DNA from: Gammaproteobacteria bacterium
GTDB taxonomy: Bacteria; Pseudomonadota; Gammaproteobacteria; Steroidobacterales; GCA-2729495
Assembly: GCA_021773815.1 (NCBI GenBank)
Contig: JAJFJS010000100.1
Span: 17,415-81,414 of the forward strand
Reading direction: 5' to 3'
Length of the DNA stretch: 64,000 nt
The notes beneath the pieces are model-generated. The model did no database searches and was not told the DNA's origin. It worked only from the letters and a program-made list of their open reading frames with translations. Positions 41,486-52,484 of this stretch are shown here, piece after piece. The number at the start of each line of letters is the position of its first letter. Position 1 is the stretch's first letter. The position numbers and the translations under genes are program-made.

Positions 41486-43048
41486 GTGACAGATGTACTG
41501 ACGACGCGACTGCTGCGGCTGGCATCGTATCCGGCGGACAACCTGCTATCCGGCAGCCGGTTCGGTATCGAAAAAGAAAGTCTGCGGGTAACGACTGACG
41601 GCACGATCGCGACGACGCCGCATCCGCAGGCGCTCGGGTCGGCGCTGGAACATCGCTATATCACCACCGATTATTCCGAGGCGCTGCTCGAATTCGTGAC
41701 GCCGCCGGTCGGGTCGACATGGGAGGCGCTGCAGTTTCTGTGTGACCTGCATCAGTTTGCGTACGCGGCCGTCGGTGACGAGATCCTGTGGCCGACGAGC
41801 ATGCCGTGTGCGATCGCTTCTCATGACGATGTGCCGCTCGCGCGTTACGGGTCATCGAATGTTGGTCGGATGAAGACCGTATACCGGAGTGGCCTGGGGT
41901 ATCGGTACGGGCGCAAGATGCAGGCGATCGCAGGCGTGCATTTCAACTATTCGCCACCCGAATCGTTCTGGCCCGCCTTTCAGGAGATCGAAGGTTCGCG
42001 CGAGACGGCAATGGGTTTTCGGTCGGCGTCATTCATGGGGCTCGTGCGCAACGTCCGACGTCTGGACTGGTTGTTGCTGTACCTGTTCGGCGTGTCGCCG
42101 GCCGTCGCCGCATCGTTTCCCGAGCGCCGGGATACCGGTCTGGAAAAACTGGATGCGGACACGTTGTACGGGCGTTACGCGACTTCGCTGCGCATGAGTG
42201 ACATTGGCTACCAGAACTCTAACCAGGCCACGATTTGCGTATCGGCCAACAGTCTCGACGAGTACATCAATGACCTGTCCCGCGCGGCGCACACGCTGCA
42301 TGCACCGTATCAGCAAATCGGCGTGCGGGACGATAACGGTTTTCGCCAGCTCAACGCTAACCTGTTGCAGATAGAAAACGAGTACTACGGAGCGATTCGG
42401 CCGAAATGTGTTGCCCGTACCGGCGAGCGGCCGACCAGCGCGCTGATGCGCGGCGGCATTGAGTATGTCGAATTACGGGCGCTCGACGTCAGTCCGTATG
42501 ACCCGGTCGGCATCAACGAAGAGCAGATGCGCTTCCTCGAAGTGTTCCTGGTTTACTGCCTGCTGGAAGACAGTCCGCCGATCGATGAGTCGGAGCGGAT
42601 CGCCAATGCCGCCAATCATGCGGCCGTGGCGGCGCAGGGACGGCGGCCGGGGCTGGAATTGCAGCGCGTTCGGGGGTTGACCGAGCTGGCCGAGTGGGCG
42701 CGGGACATCTGTGCACGCGTGCGCGCCGTGGCCGAGTTTATGGATCCCGACGGTTCCCGCGGCTATATCGCAGCGGTCGAAGCGCAGGTACGTGTTATCG
42801 ATGATCCGGACCTGGCGCCGTCGGCGCGTCTGCTGGCCGAGCTCGACGAATCCGGCCGGACATTTCTGGAGTTCGCGATGACGACCGGCCGTGAGTTTGC
42901 CGCCTATTTTCAGGCGATGGATCCGGCGTTGAACGCGCACTGGTCGTCGTTCGTCGACGAGAGCCGCGACTCGCTCGAGCGCCAGGCGGCGATCGAGGCG
43001 GCCGACACGCTGAGCTTCGATCAGTACGTGGCGAATTACTACGCGTGA
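41486..43048 (+). CDS. gshA: Glutamate-cysteine ligase (proteobacterial GshA)
   Basis: 520 residues. SRFGIEKESLRVT near the N-terminus, GVHFNYS and the late YVELRALDVSPYDPVGI are hallmarks of the gammaproteobacterial GshA group. It makes gamma-glutamylcysteine, the first and rate-limiting step of glutathione synthesis. Translation starts at GTG 41486 (MTDVLTTRLLRLA), which gives the expected N-terminus. Glutathione synthetase is not in the window. Confidence 0.94.
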   Translation: MTDVLTTRLLRLASYPADNLLSGSRFGIEKESLRVTTDGTIATTPHPQALGSALEHRYITTDYSEALLEFVTPPVGSTWEALQFLCDLHQFAYAAVGDEILWPTSMPCAIASHDDVPLARYGSSNVGRMKTVYRSGLGYRYGRKMQAIAGVHFNYSPPESFWPAFQEIEGSRETAMGFRSASFMGLVRNVRRLDWLLLYLFGVSPAVAASFPERRDTGLEKLDADTLYGRYATSLRMSDIGYQNSNQATICVSANSLDEYINDLSRAAHTLHAPYQQIGVRDDNGFRQLNANLLQIENEYYGAIRPKCVARTGERPTSALMRGGIEYVELRALDVSPYDPVGINEEQMRFLEVFLVYCLLEDSPPIDESERIANAANHAAVAAQGRRPGLELQRVRGLTELAEWARDICARVRAVAEFMDPDGSRGYIAAVEAQVRVIDDPDLAPSARLLAELDESGRTFLEFAMTTGREFAAYFQAMDPALNAHWSSFVDESRDSLERQAAIEAADTLSFDQYVANYYA

Positions 43049-43051
43049 CCG

Positions 43052-44284
43052 TCAGGCCAGCGCGGCGTTGGCCAGATCCTTGAATTCGATATCGGTGTCG
43101 GCAAGTATCTCCGGCTCGATGCGTGCACCCTGTGCGATCAGCTTTTTCGACAGCATGAATTCGCGTGCGCTGTTGACCGCGTCCACGGCAACGATCAGGT
43201 CGCCCTTCATATAAAAGGCCGCGAATGAGCGGTCGGCAAAATCGCCGCGAATCACGACCTGGTCATGATCGCGGGCCAGCCCGACTATCTGCAGTTTCAG
43301 GTCGTACTGATCCGACCAGAACCATGGAATCTGGTTATAGGGCTTGAGTTCGCCGCATAGCGTCGCCGCCGCCGTCTTGGCCTGTTCCTGTGCGTTGTGC
43401 ACGGATTCAAGGCGCAGCCGTCTGCCGAGCAACTGATTCGGGTGATTCGTGCAGTCGCCGATCGCGAGAATATGCGGATCGCTGGTCCGGCAGAATTCGT
43501 CGACGACGATGCCGTCGTCGCATTCGAGTCCGGCGGCTTCGGCGAGATCGGTCGTCGGCAGGATGCCGATGCCGGCGATAACGAGATCGGCGGGCATGGC
43601 CACGCCGTCGGCGCCGCGTATCGCCTCGACCCTGCCGTCGCCGATGATTTGGCTGTGCGGGTCGCGGCCGCACAGTATGCGTACGCCGGCGGCGCGATGG
43701 ACCTCATCGAAAAATACCGAGACTTCCGGCGCCAGCGCGCGCGCCATAATGCGATCGGCAGATTCGAGAACCGTCACGTCCAGGCCCGTCGAGATACCGA
43801 CCGCGGCGGTTTCCATGCCGATGTAACCGGCGCCGATGATGATGAGCCGCTTGCCCGCCGTGAAGTCGTCCTTGAAGCGGAGCACGTCGGCGACGTTGCG
43901 CAGGTAGTGGACGCCATCCAGATCGTGGCCCGGGATGGTTAGCTTGCGGACGTGGCTGCCGGTCGCCAGCAGCAAACGGTCATACGGCAGTTTACTGTCG
44001 TCGCTGAGTGTGACGGTCGCGCCCGACCGGTCGATTCGTTCGACGCGCGTTGACAGGCGCAGGTCGATGTCGTGTTCGTCATAAAACTTTTGATGGCGGA
44101 CATACATCCGTTCGAGATCGAGTTCGCCGGCCAGATATTTCTTGGACAGCGGCGGTCGCTGATACGGCAGATAGGCTTCTTCGCCGATCATGACGATGCG
44201 CCCCTTGAAGCCGCCCTGACGCAGTGAAACAGCTGCCTGACCGGCGGCATGTCCGGCGCCGGCGATGATGATCGAGTCGGTCAT
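43052..44284 (-). CDS. FAD-dependent ferredoxin/rubredoxin-type reductase
   Basis: 410 residues. Two nucleotide-binding folds are present: IIIAGAGHAAGQAAVSLRQGGF for FAD and LIIIGAGYIGMETAAVG for NAD(P). PYQRPPLSKKYLAGE, LLLATGS and LAIGDCTNHPN fit the putidaredoxin/rubredoxin reductase group. It would reduce a ferredoxin or rubredoxin partner, possibly of a monooxygenase. No ferredoxin gene is adjacent. ATG 44284 has an AGGGG site. It converges on gshA. Confidence 0.88.
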   Translation of the reverse strand: MTDSIIIAGAGHAAGQAAVSLRQGGFKGRIVMIGEEAYLPYQRPPLSKKYLAGELDLERMYVRHQKFYDEHDIDLRLSTRVERIDRSGATVTLSDDSKLPYDRLLLATGSHVRKLTIPGHDLDGVHYLRNVADVLRFKDDFTAGKRLIIIGAGYIGMETAAVGISTGLDVTVLESADRIMARALAPEVSVFFDEVHRAAGVRILCGRDPHSQIIGDGRVEAIRGADGVAMPADLVIAGIGILPTTDLAEAAGLECDDGIVVDEFCRTSDPHILAIGDCTNHPNQLLGRRLRLESVHNAQEQAKTAAATLCGELKPYNQIPWFWSDQYDLKLQIVGLARDHDQVVIRGDFADRSFAAFYMKGDLIVAVDAVNSAREFMLSKKLIAQGARIEPEILADTDIEFKDLANAALA

Positions 44285-44419
44285 GCGATAGCCCCTGATT
44301 TTTCTTCGCAGCACGCGATGATCCTCGGCGCGCGACCGCATTATACTCGTAGCCTGTCGTCCGCTTGTAGTCTGCGGGCTGTGAAGCGGTGAATCACGCG
44401 CAACCAGGGAGTGGAATCG

Positions 44420-45394
44420 ATGATCAAGGCAATCATGGTTGACGAATTCGGTGGTCCGGACGTCATGCAATGGCGTGATATCGAATTGCCGGCGCTCGGC
44501 GCCGGTCAGGCCCTCGTCCGCCACGAGGCGATCGGCTTGAACTTCATCGATACTTATCACAGGTCAGGCCTGTATCCGCTCGATCTGCCGGCCGGTCTCG
44601 GCACGGAGGCCGCCGGCGTCGTCGAAGTCGTCGGTGCCGGGGTCGATTCGGTGGCGGTCGGTGACCGCGTGGCCTGGGTCGGTGTGCCGCCCGGGACTTA
44701 CTGTGAGCAGCGCATCTACGATGCCGAACGGCTCGTGCCGATACCCGCCGGCATCTCGACCGAGACTGCGGCCGCGGCGATGCTCAAGGGCCTGACCGCC
44801 TGGTATCTCGTGCGGCGCAGTTACCGGGTGCGGCCCGGCGATGTCGTACTGATGCATGCAGCGGCCGGCGGCGTCGGCCTGATCGCGAGCCAGTGGGCGG
44901 CCGGTCTCGGCGCAACGGTCATCGGCGTCGTCAGTACGGATGAGAAGGCTGAACTCGCCGGCGCGAACGGCTGCGCCGAGATAATCAGGGCCGACGATCC
45001 CGCGCTTGTCGATAAGGTCCGGGCGCTGACCGACGGTGCCGGCGTCGCGGCCGTCTATGATTCGGTCGGCCGGGACACGTTTTTTCAATCGCTCGATTGC
45101 CTGCGCGCGCACGGCACGATGGTCACGTACGGCAATGCCTCCGGTCCGGTCGAGCCGTTCTCGCCGCTCGAACTGGCCCGCCGGGGTTCCCTGTACGTGA
45201 CCCGACCGGTCCTGTTCGATTTCCTGCGCACGCGCGCCGATCTGCTGGGCGCCGCCGGCGAGTTATTTGCGATGCTCGGCAACGGTATGGTGCGGATCCG
45301 GATCAACCAGCGGTATGCGCTGCAGGACGCCGCGCGGGCGCACCGTGATCTCGAAGCGCGGAGGACGACCGGGTCGACGGTGTTGATTCCCTGA
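44420..45394 (+). CDS. NADPH:quinone oxidoreductase (zeta-crystallin type)
   Basis: 324 residues of the medium-chain dehydrogenase superfamily without structural zinc cysteines. Signature stretches are NFIDTYHRSGLYP, GTEAAGVVEVVGAGV, MLKGLTAWYLV, and the NADPH loop VLMHAAAGGVGLIASQWA, as in QorA. It reduces quinones by one or two electrons. AGGGAG precedes ATG 44420. It is transcribed divergently from the FAD reductase. Confidence 0.9.
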   Translation: MIKAIMVDEFGGPDVMQWRDIELPALGAGQALVRHEAIGLNFIDTYHRSGLYPLDLPAGLGTEAAGVVEVVGAGVDSVAVGDRVAWVGVPPGTYCEQRIYDAERLVPIPAGISTETAAAAMLKGLTAWYLVRRSYRVRPGDVVLMHAAAGGVGLIASQWAAGLGATVIGVVSTDEKAELAGANGCAEIIRADDPALVDKVRALTDGAGVAAVYDSVGRDTFFQSLDCLRAHGTMVTYGNASGPVEPFSPLELARRGSLYVTRPVLFDFLRTRADLLGAAGELFAMLGNGMVRIRINQRYALQDAARAHRDLEARRTTGSTVLIP

Positions 45395-45426
45395 GCGCTG
45401 CGCCTCGGCTTGCTCTCAACCGGTGG

Positions 45427-47793
45427 TCAGGGGACGGGCGTCAGCGGCCAGAAGATCGGCAGCAGCAACATGACGACGACGAATATCACGAGCGTCAGCG
45501 GCACGCCGATCTTGATGTAGTCGGAAAACCGGTAACCGCCCGGACCCATGACGAGAATATTTGCCGGGTGCGAGATCGGGCTCGTGAAGCTGGCCGATGC
45601 GGCCATGGCGACAGCCATCATCGCCGTCTGCGGCATGATGCCCATCTCGGCGCAGGCTGACAGGACGATCGGCGACATCAGCACGACGAGCGCCGCGGTC
45701 GGAATGATCATCGTTGCCAGCGCCGTGATCGCATACAGTCCCATGATCACGGGCCACGGCCCGAAGTTGCCGAGACTGGCCATGACCTTGGTGGCCAGGA
45801 ACTCCGCAGTCCCGGTCTCCTGCATCGCGATGCCGAGCGGCAGCATGCCGGCAATCAGGAACACGGCGCGCCAGTCGATTGCGCGATAGGCCTGTTCCAT
45901 ATTCAGGCAGCCGGTCAGGACCATCAGGGCGGCGCCGAATATCGCCGCGACCGAGATTGGCAGCCAGCCGATCAGCACGGATATGATGACGCCGAACATG
46001 ATCAGGCTCGCGAGCGGGGCGCGCCGCGTATCCGTCGTTTGCACGCTGATCGGCGTCAACACCAGGAAATCGGCATCGTCGCTGAGCAGTGTGAGCTTGT
46101 TGCGCGGGCCGACGAACAGCAGCGCGTCGCCATGCAGGAGTTGCATTCCGCCGAGGTCGGAGCGGATGGCTTTGCCCGAGCGCCAGATCGCGACGAGTTC
46201 GAGGCCGAATTTTTCATGAAAGTTCACATCGGAGACGGTTTCGCCGGCGAGCTTGGATTGCGGCGAGAGCGTCGCCTCCAGCGTGGCCAGCCGGTCTGAT
46301 TCAAAAATTCCCGGCGTGGCGGGCGACTCCTGCCTGACCGTCAGTTCCTGGAGCCCGACCAGCACGTCAAGATCTTCCGGGCGGCCCTGCAACAGCAGCA
46401 GGTCACCGCCGAGAATAACCTCGTCCGGCTCGGGCATGAATTGCAGCGTGCCTTCGCGGAACGTCGCCAGCAGGCGGAAATCGAATGCGTCACCGATGCG
46501 ACTCTTGGCCAGCGTCGAGCCGCCGAGGCGTGAATCGCGCGGTACGCGCACGACAAAAATGCGTTCCTGCAGGCGGTAGCTGTCGGTCAGATCTTCTTCA
46601 GTCGCGACGCGAATTTCCGAGAATTCCTGGCTGCCTTCCAGGTCGTTGATGAGGCTCTCGCCGCCCTGGAGCAACAGCCTGTCACCGGCGCGGATGGGCA
46701 CATAGGCGAGGTTATCGCGACGAATGAGGTCGTCACGCTTGATCGCCAGTACGTTCGCGGCATAGCGTCGCCGGAAATCCGTGTGGTGCAGCAGGTCTTT
46801 GACCAGCGTCGAGTCCTCGGCGACGGTGACCTCGACGAGTTGCACCTGGCCGGATAACAGGGTCTGTAGCAGCGGCGCCTCACGCTCGATGATCAGATCG
46901 CTCCATTGGCGCATCTCGTTGAAGCGGTCGAGGCGGCCCTGAATCAACAGGCGATCGCCGCTTTCCAGCAGGGTCTTGCGTGACGGCAGCGTGATGACCT
47001 GGTTGCGGCGTTCGAGCACCATGACGATCAGGCCGGCGGCGGAACTGATGCGGCTGTCGGCCAGCGTCTTGCCGACCAGGACTGAGCTCTGCGGCACCGT
47101 CATCGCGAACGTGCGTTCCTGCAGCCCGTATTGCGAGCGCAGGTTGCGCTGACTGCGTTTCTGCGAGGCCGACGTCGGGTCGGTCTTTGGCAGCATCAGC
47201 CGGCCGACAAAACAGACGAACAGGACGCCGACCATCATTGCGCCCAGCCCGACCGAAGTGAAATCAAACAGCGTGAACGGGATTTCTCCGCCCTGCGCGA
47301 GCGCGCCGGCGATCAGCAGGTTCGGCGGCGTGCCGATCAGCGTCGTCAAACCGCCGAGCAGGCAGCCGAAGGCCAGCGGCATCAGCAGGCGGGACGGCGG
47401 GACCTCGGTGCGTCGGGCGATGTCGACGACGACCGGCAGCATCAATGCGGCGACGCCGATGTTGTTCATGAACGCGGACAAGCCGCCCGATATCGTCATG
47501 ATCCAGAAAATCAGCGGTATCTCTCTGCGGCCCGCGATGCGCATGACCTGGCGCCCGAGGATATCGGCGATGCCCGTGCGCGTCAGGCCTTCGCTGAGAA
47601 TGAACATGGCCCAGACCGTGATGACGGCAGCATTGGCGAATCCCGAGATGGCCTCGTTCGGGGTCACGATGCCGGTAACGGCCAGTGCGCACAGCACGAG
47701 CAGTGCCACGAGGTCCATGCGCAGCACTTCGCTGATAAACAGCACGAGCGAGACGCCGAGGATGATCAGGACGAGGGCGATTTCAAAATTCAC
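45427..47793 (-). CDS. SLC13/ArsB-type permease with four internal RCK_C (TrkA-C) repeats
   Basis: 788 residues. The membrane part is split: helices in 1-200 (GLTRTGIADILGRQVM, FMNNIGVAALMLPV, LLGGLTTLIGTPPNLLIAG) and in 580-788 (GVIISVLIGWLPIS, MLPLGIAMQETGTA, SFTSPISHPANILVMGPGGY). The asparagine/proline-rich SNNIG/GTPPN motifs are those of SLC13/YfbS transporters for sulfate or dicarboxylates. Between them lie about 370 cytoplasmic residues with four RCK_C-like repeats (roughly 225-285, 305-370, 395-465 and 495-555), each ending in GDxLLLQG/LFVG. Many homologues have two. Substrate unknown. Confidence 0.85.
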   Translation of the reverse strand: MNFEIALVLIILGVSLVLFISEVLRMDLVALLVLCALAVTGIVTPNEAISGFANAAVITVWAMFILSEGLTRTGIADILGRQVMRIAGRREIPLIFWIMTISGGLSAFMNNIGVAALMLPVVVDIARRTEVPPSRLLMPLAFGCLLGGLTTLIGTPPNLLIAGALAQGGEIPFTLFDFTSVGLGAMMVGVLFVCFVGRLMLPKTDPTSASQKRSQRNLRSQYGLQERTFAMTVPQSSVLVGKTLADSRISSAAGLIVMVLERRNQVITLPSRKTLLESGDRLLIQGRLDRFNEMRQWSDLIIEREAPLLQTLLSGQVQLVEVTVAEDSTLVKDLLHHTDFRRRYAANVLAIKRDDLIRRDNLAYVPIRAGDRLLLQGGESLINDLEGSQEFSEIRVATEEDLTDSYRLQERIFVVRVPRDSRLGGSTLAKSRIGDAFDFRLLATFREGTLQFMPEPDEVILGGDLLLLQGRPEDLDVLVGLQELTVRQESPATPGIFESDRLATLEATLSPQSKLAGETVSDVNFHEKFGLELVAIWRSGKAIRSDLGGMQLLHGDALLFVGPRNKLTLLSDDADFLVLTPISVQTTDTRRAPLASLIMFGVIISVLIGWLPISVAAIFGAALMVLTGCLNMEQAYRAIDWRAVFLIAGMLPLGIAMQETGTAEFLATKVMASLGNFGPWPVIMGLYAITALATMIIPTAALVVLMSPIVLSACAEMGIMPQTAMMAVAMAASASFTSPISHPANILVMGPGGYRFSDYIKIGVPLTLVIFVVVMLLLPIFWPLTPVP

Positions 47794-47916
47794 GCGGTAT
47801 TCCGGATCCTGCCGTGTCGTTCAGGCGCCCTTCGGCGCGTTACGCGTTCAATATTACCTCGGTTCGGCATCGCCGACCGGTTCGAATTTCCACGGAAATG
47901 AATCCGGTCGTCGGTG

Positions 47917-50900
47917 TCATCGATCGTCGGGCGGGGGCGATCCGAAGCCGCCGCCGCCCGGTGTCTCGATGACGATAGTGTCGCCGGTTTCTACGGCAAG
48001 TTCCGCTACCGGGTCCACATCCTCGCAATGGCCGTCGCGCCGGATAACGCGATTGTGCCCCGGCTTGCCCGGTGCGCCGCCGTCCAGACCGAACGGTGCC
48101 GTGCGCCGGTTGTTCGACAGGATCGCCGCGGTCATCGGCGCCCGGAACTCGATACGGCGCACGACGCCGTTGCCGCCGCGATGGCGTCCCGCGCCGCCGC
48201 TGCCGCGGCGAATCGCAAATTCGCGTATCAATACCGGGAATCTCGACTCGAGAACCTCCGGATCGGTCATGCGCGAGTTGGTCATCAGCGAATGCACGGC
48301 GTCGGCGCCGTCGAACCCGGGGCCGGCCCCGGCCCCGCCACAAATCGTTTCGTAATACTGCATCCGGTCATCACCAAAAGTCAGGTTGTTCATCGTGCAC
48401 TGTGCGCTCGCCATGATGCCGAGCGCTCCGTACAGTGCGTTCGCGATACATTGCGAGGTCTCGACGTTGCCGGCGACGACCGCGGCCGGGTAAACGGGAT
48501 TGAGCAGGCAGCCTGCCGGGATGATGAGCCGGATCGGTCGCAGGCAGCCGGCGTTCAGCGGGATGGCTGCATCGATCAGTGTGCGAAAGACATACAGTAC
48601 GGCCGCGCGCGTGACCGACAACGGCGCGTTGAAGTTGGTCGCGCTCTGCGGCGACGTGCCGGTAAAGTCGACGACCGCCTCGCCGCGAGCCTGATCCACG
48701 ACGACGCGGACGTGGATCGCTGCGCCGTTATCCAGGGCCAGCACGTGTTCGCCGTCGGCGAGCCGCCCGATCGCGGCGCGCACGGATGCCTCTGCATTGG
48801 CGCGGACATGGCGCATGTAGGCCCGCACCGTGTTGCGGCCGAAATGGGCAATCATCGCGCCCAGTTCCCGGGCGCCTTTCTCGTTCGCCGCGATCTGGGC
48901 GCGCAGATCGGCGATGTTCTGCTCGGGGTTGCGCGCCGGCCATGGTCCGCCGGCCAGCGCGGCGCGGACCGCCGCCTCGCGGAAGCCGTGCGCATCGACG
49001 AGCCGGAATACATCGAACAGGACGCCCTCGTCATGGATCGACCGGCTGTCGGGTGGCATCGAACCGGGGGTCATGCCGCCGATATCGGCGTGGTGCGCCC
49101 GGTTGGCGACGACAAATTCGACATCGGCGCCGTCGGCATCGAATAGCGGCGTGACCACGGTGATATCGGGCAGGTGAGAGCCGCCGCTGAACGGCGAATT
49201 GAGCATGAACACGTCGCCGGGGCGCAGCCGGTCCGCGCGGTCCTGCAGTACCGCGGTGACGCTGTCGCCCATCGAACCGAGATGAACGGGGATGTGTGGC
49301 GCGTTGGCGATCAGCCGGCCGCGACCGTCGAACAGCGCGCACGAGAAATCCAGTCGCTCCTTGATGTTGACCGAATGTGCGGTGTTTTCGATGACCGCGC
49401 CCATCTGCTCGGCGATATTAATGAAGTGACTGTTGAAGACTTCCAGCAGCACGGGGTCGGGCGTGTCGACCGGCCGGCGCCGGCCGGCGCCGGGTTGCCG
49501 GCTGCGTGTTACCTGCAGCCGGCCGTCGTCATCGACACGCAGCCGCCAGCCCGGGTCGATCACAATCGTCGATGTGTCGTCGCAGATCAGCGCCGGCCCT
49601 GCGATGCGCTCGCCGGCCCGCAGCGTCGCGCGCGGGTGCACGGGTGCCGTGTGCCACTGGCCGGCGTGGTAGAGAGGTGTTGTCGGCGGTGCGGTTGATG
49701 CCGTGGTCGGTAAATGGGCAGACGGTACGATGTCGGTATGGGTGCCGTCGTCGGACTGACGACCGCTGGCCTCGACTCGAAAGGATTCGATCTGCAGCGG
49801 CGCAGCGGCATGGCCGAACCCGAATCGCAGTCGGTGCAGCGTGTCGAATTCGGCCTCGATGCCGGCCCGGTCGTTCCAGACCACGGCCAATGTCGTGTCG
49901 GCGCCGCTGACCCGGATCGACAGGATGCGGCGGACGTCGAGCGACCCGACGATACAGTCCTGGTCGAGTAGTTCCCGGCGACAGTCCTCGGCCGCACGTT
50001 CGATAGCCGCCGTGAGTCCGGCCAGCGCCGCGTCCGTCAGCGGTTCGTCAACGGTCTGTTGGCGGTAGCTGCGCAACGGTGCCGTGCCGATGCCGAGCGC
50101 CGACAGCACGCCGGCCAGCGGATGAATGACGATGGTCTCGATGCCGAGTTCCCCGGCGACCCGGCAGGCGTGCTGGCCGCCGGCGCCGCCGAAGCAGCAC
50201 AACGTAAACTGCCCTGGATCATGGCCGCGCTGAATGGAGACGCGCTTGATCGCGTTGGCCATGTTGTCGACGGCAACGCGCAGAAAGCCGTCGGCGACCG
50301 CCTCCGGCGACATCTCGCGCGCTGTCTCGCGGGAAATCCGGGTCGCGAATGCGGTGAACCGCCGGTGTACGAGCGCGTCGTCGAGCGGTTCATCACCGCC
50401 GGCGCCGAAAGCGTGCGGAAAGTAGGCCGGCAGGATGCGCCCGAGCATCAGGTTGGCGTCGGTGATCGTCAGTGGGCCGCCGTTGCGGTAGGCCGCCGGG
50501 CCGGGCCGGGCGCCGGCCGAATCCGGTCCGACCTGGAAGCGTCCGGCGGCGAAACGGAGGATCGAGCCGCCGCCGGCCGCAACCGTATGAATGCGAATCA
50601 TCGGGGCCCGCAGCCTGACCCCGGCGACCTCGGTGTCGGTGACGTATTCATAATCGCCGTCGAACAGCGACACGTCGGTCGACGTGCCGCCCATGTCAAA
50701 ACCGATCAGCCGGCGCGCGGCGGCAGGTCCGGCCGCCGCGACCATGCCCACAACGCCGCCGGCCGGTCCCGACAGCACGCTGTCCTTGCCGCGAAACCGT
50801 TGTTCGTCGACGAGCCCGCCGTTGCTCTGCATGAACAGCAGGCGGTCGGCGGTCAGCCCGGCATTTGCGAGCGCCGCCTTCAGACCCGCGATGTAGCGGT

Positions 50901-51549
50901 CGAGCACCGGCGACAGGCAGGCATCGGCAACCGTGGTATCGCCGCGGCCGAGCAGTTTTCGCAATGGACTGACTTCGTGCGACAGCGAAACCTGTTGAAA
51001 GCCGATCCGGTTGGCCAGTTCACCGGCGGCCTGTTCGTGCGCGGGATTTCGCCAGGCGTGCATGAAACAGATCGCGACGGCCCGCAGTCCGCTTGCGTAA
51101 GTGCCCTGCAATTCGTGTTGCAGGCCCGCCAGATCGAGCGGCCGCAACACGTGCCCCGTTGCATTGATGCGTTCGTCGGCCGCGATGACGGGACCGTGTG
51201 CGGGGGCGGGGCGGCGTATCTGCAGCGCGAAAATATCCGGACGCGTCTGGTCACCGATACGCAACGCGTCTTCGAAGCCGGCCGTGATGACCAGCGCGGT
51301 GGGTTCGCCCCGGCGTTCCAGCAGCGCGTTGGTGGCCACGGTCGTGCCCATCCGGATCGCCTCGATGCGATGCGTACCGCCGGATTGCGCCAGTATCCGC
51401 ACGATGCCGGCGACCGCGGCATCTGCGTAACGCGCCGGGTCGGCCGACAGTAATTTGTCCACGTGCAATCGTCCGGTCGGATCGCGGGCGATGATATCGG
51501 TGAAGGTGCCGCCGCGATCGATCCAGAACTGCCAGCCTTGTTGCGACAT
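47917..51549 (-). CDS. 5-oxoprolinase/hydantoinase (HyuA-HyuB fusion)
   Basis: 1210 residues, the size of single-chain 5-oxoprolinases. The N-terminal half is hydantoinase A type: [31 protein letters not shown] and [21 protein letters not shown]. The C-terminal half is hydantoinase B type: [41 protein letters not shown] and the Gly-rich [18 protein letters not shown]. It would hydrolyse 5-oxoproline (pyroglutamate) to glutamate with ATP, completing a gamma-glutamyl cycle together with ggt and gshA in this window. Other hydantoins are possible substrates. ATG 51549 lacks a strong ribosome site. Confidence 0.88.
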   Translation of the reverse strand: MSQQGWQFWIDRGGTFTDIIARDPTGRLHVDKLLSADPARYADAAVAGIVRILAQSGGTHRIEAIRMGTTVATNALLERRGEPTALVITAGFEDALRIGDQTRPDIFALQIRRPAPAHGPVIAADERINATGHVLRPLDLAGLQHELQGTYASGLRAVAICFMHAWRNPAHEQAAGELANRIGFQQVSLSHEVSPLRKLLGRGDTTVADACLSPVLDRYIAGLKAALANAGLTADRLLFMQSNGGLVDEQRFRGKDSVLSGPAGGVVGMVAAAGPAAARRLIGFDMGGTSTDVSLFDGDYEYVTDTEVAGVRLRAPMIRIHTVAAGGGSILRFAAGRFQVGPDSAGARPGPAAYRNGGPLTITDANLMLGRILPAYFPHAFGAGGDEPLDDALVHRRFTAFATRISRETAREMSPEAVADGFLRVAVDNMANAIKRVSIQRGHDPGQFTLCCFGGAGGQHACRVAGELGIETIVIHPLAGVLSALGIGTAPLRSYRQQTVDEPLTDAALAGLTAAIERAAEDCRRELLDQDCIVGSLDVRRILSIRVSGADTTLAVVWNDRAGIEAEFDTLHRLRFGFGHAAAPLQIESFRVEASGRQSDDGTHTDIVPSAHLPTTASTAPPTTPLYHAGQWHTAPVHPRATLRAGERIAGPALICDDTSTIVIDPGWRLRVDDDGRLQVTRSRQPGAGRRRPVDTPDPVLLEVFNSHFINIAEQMGAVIENTAHSVNIKERLDFSCALFDGRGRLIANAPHIPVHLGSMGDSVTAVLQDRADRLRPGDVFMLNSPFSGGSHLPDITVVTPLFDADGADVEFVVANRAHHADIGGMTPGSMPPDSRSIHDEGVLFDVFRLVDAHGFREAAVRAALAGGPWPARNPEQNIADLRAQIAANEKGARELGAMIAHFGRNTVRAYMRHVRANAEASVRAAIGRLADGEHVLALDNGAAIHVRVVVDQARGEAVVDFTGTSPQSATNFNAPLSVTRAAVLYVFRTLIDAAIPLNAGCLRPIRLIIPAGCLLNPVYPAAVVAGNVETSQCIANALYGALGIMASAQCTMNNLTFGDDRMQYYETICGGAGAGPGFDGADAVHSLMTNSRMTDPEVLESRFPVLIREFAIRRGSGGAGRHRGGNGVVRRIEFRAPMTAAILSNNRRTAPFGLDGGAPGKPGHNRVIRRDGHCEDVDPVAELAVETGDTIVIETPGGGGFGSPPPDDR

Positions 51550-51600
51550 CGAACTAATGTAGCATGGTGACATCGAGGTTCCGGATGACGAGGAGGCAAG

Positions 51601-51978
51601 GTGGACGAGCATTCCGCCAGTCCGTTTCGACGCGTTTGGCATGTTGCAGAGGCGATTCCCGAGGGCTGCGTCGCCTCGTATAGTCAGGTGGCGAAACTGG
51701 CCGGACTGAACGGTGGCGCGCGTCGCGTCGGCGGCGCGCTGGCAAAGGCGCCGGATCGGAGCCGCCTGCCGTGGCATCGTATTCTCAAGGCTGACGGCAA
51801 GATCGCGTTGCCGGCCGGCAGCGCGGGTCGCCGGGAACAGATCCGTCGGCTCGAAGACGAAGGTGTTTTGATCGAGAACGGCCGCGTCGACATGAAAAAA
51901 TTCCAGTGGCAACCCGACATGGATGAATTGATCTGGGGGCCGCTGGCCTTTCCGGCGTTCGGAGACGACGCCGAATGA
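51601..51978 (+). CDS. Alkyltransferase-like (ATL) DNA repair protein
   Basis: 125 residues of the MGMT/Ogt C-terminal fold. [18 protein letters not shown] is the HTH recognition region and ARRVGGAL the arginine finger. The active-site motif is PWHRIL (Trp58) where the methyltransferase has PCHRV, so the protein binds O6-alkylguanine and flags it for nucleotide excision repair rather than removing the alkyl group. GTG 51601 is preceded by GAGGAGGC. The next gene overlaps its stop. A C-terminal extension beyond EDEGV is common in ATLs. Confidence 0.9.
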   Translation: MDEHSASPFRRVWHVAEAIPEGCVASYSQVAKLAGLNGGARRVGGALAKAPDRSRLPWHRILKADGKIALPAGSAGRREQIRRLEDEGVLIENGRVDMKKFQWQPDMDELIWGPLAFPAFGDDAE

Positions 51979-52484
51979 CTGTAATGCGCCACGTGTGTTT
52001 CTCGCACGGACAGGAAAGCGGGCCGTGGGGCACGAAGATCCGGTCAATGGCCGACGCCGCACGTGAAGGCGGGTGGTCAGTCGAATCGCTGGATTACCAG
52101 GGCATGGCCGATGCACGCGACCGCGCCGACAAGCTCGTTGCGTATTGCCGTGAACAGGCCGCACCGATTGTGCTCGTCGGCAGCAGCATGGGGGGGTACG
52201 TCGCGACCGCGGCGGCGTCACGCGTCCCTGCGCGGGGCCTGTTCCTGCTGGCGCCCGCGCTGCACATGCCCGGTTACGAAGAGTACATGCCGGAGCCGCT
52301 GCCCGATTGTCCGACGCTGATCGTGCATGGCTGGTGTGATGACATCGTGCCGCACGCCGGCAGCATCCGCTATGGCCGCGAGACCGGCGCCACCGTCGTG
52401 TTGCTCGACGGTGACCACCGACTGACAGCGAACCTCGCGATGATCAATCGGCTGTTCCGGGATTTTCTCGCCGGCCTCGGTTAG
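51975..52484 (+). CDS. Small alpha/beta hydrolase
   Basis: 169 residues. [13 protein letters not shown] provides the oxyanion loop, nucleophile [11 protein letters not shown], acid in [10 protein letters not shown] and histidine in DGDHRLTAN. It resembles YqiA/RBBP9-like small esterases. Substrate unknown. The ATG overlaps the stop of the alkyltransferase-like gene, so both come from one transcript, though a functional link is not evident. Confidence 0.8.
   Translation: MTVMRHVCFSHGQESGPWGTKIRSMADAAREGGWSVESLDYQGMADARDRADKLVAYCREQAAPIVLVGSSMGGYVATAAASRVPARGLFLLAPALHMPGYEEYMPEPLPDCPTLIVHGWCDDIVPHAGSIRYGRETGATVVLLDGDHRLTANLAMINRLFRDFLAGLG

Noticed and set aside
50059..51453. 464-residue plus-strand frame antisense to the 5-oxoprolinase gene
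   Set aside because: Antisense shadow of a conserved gene; no recognisable motif or start signal.
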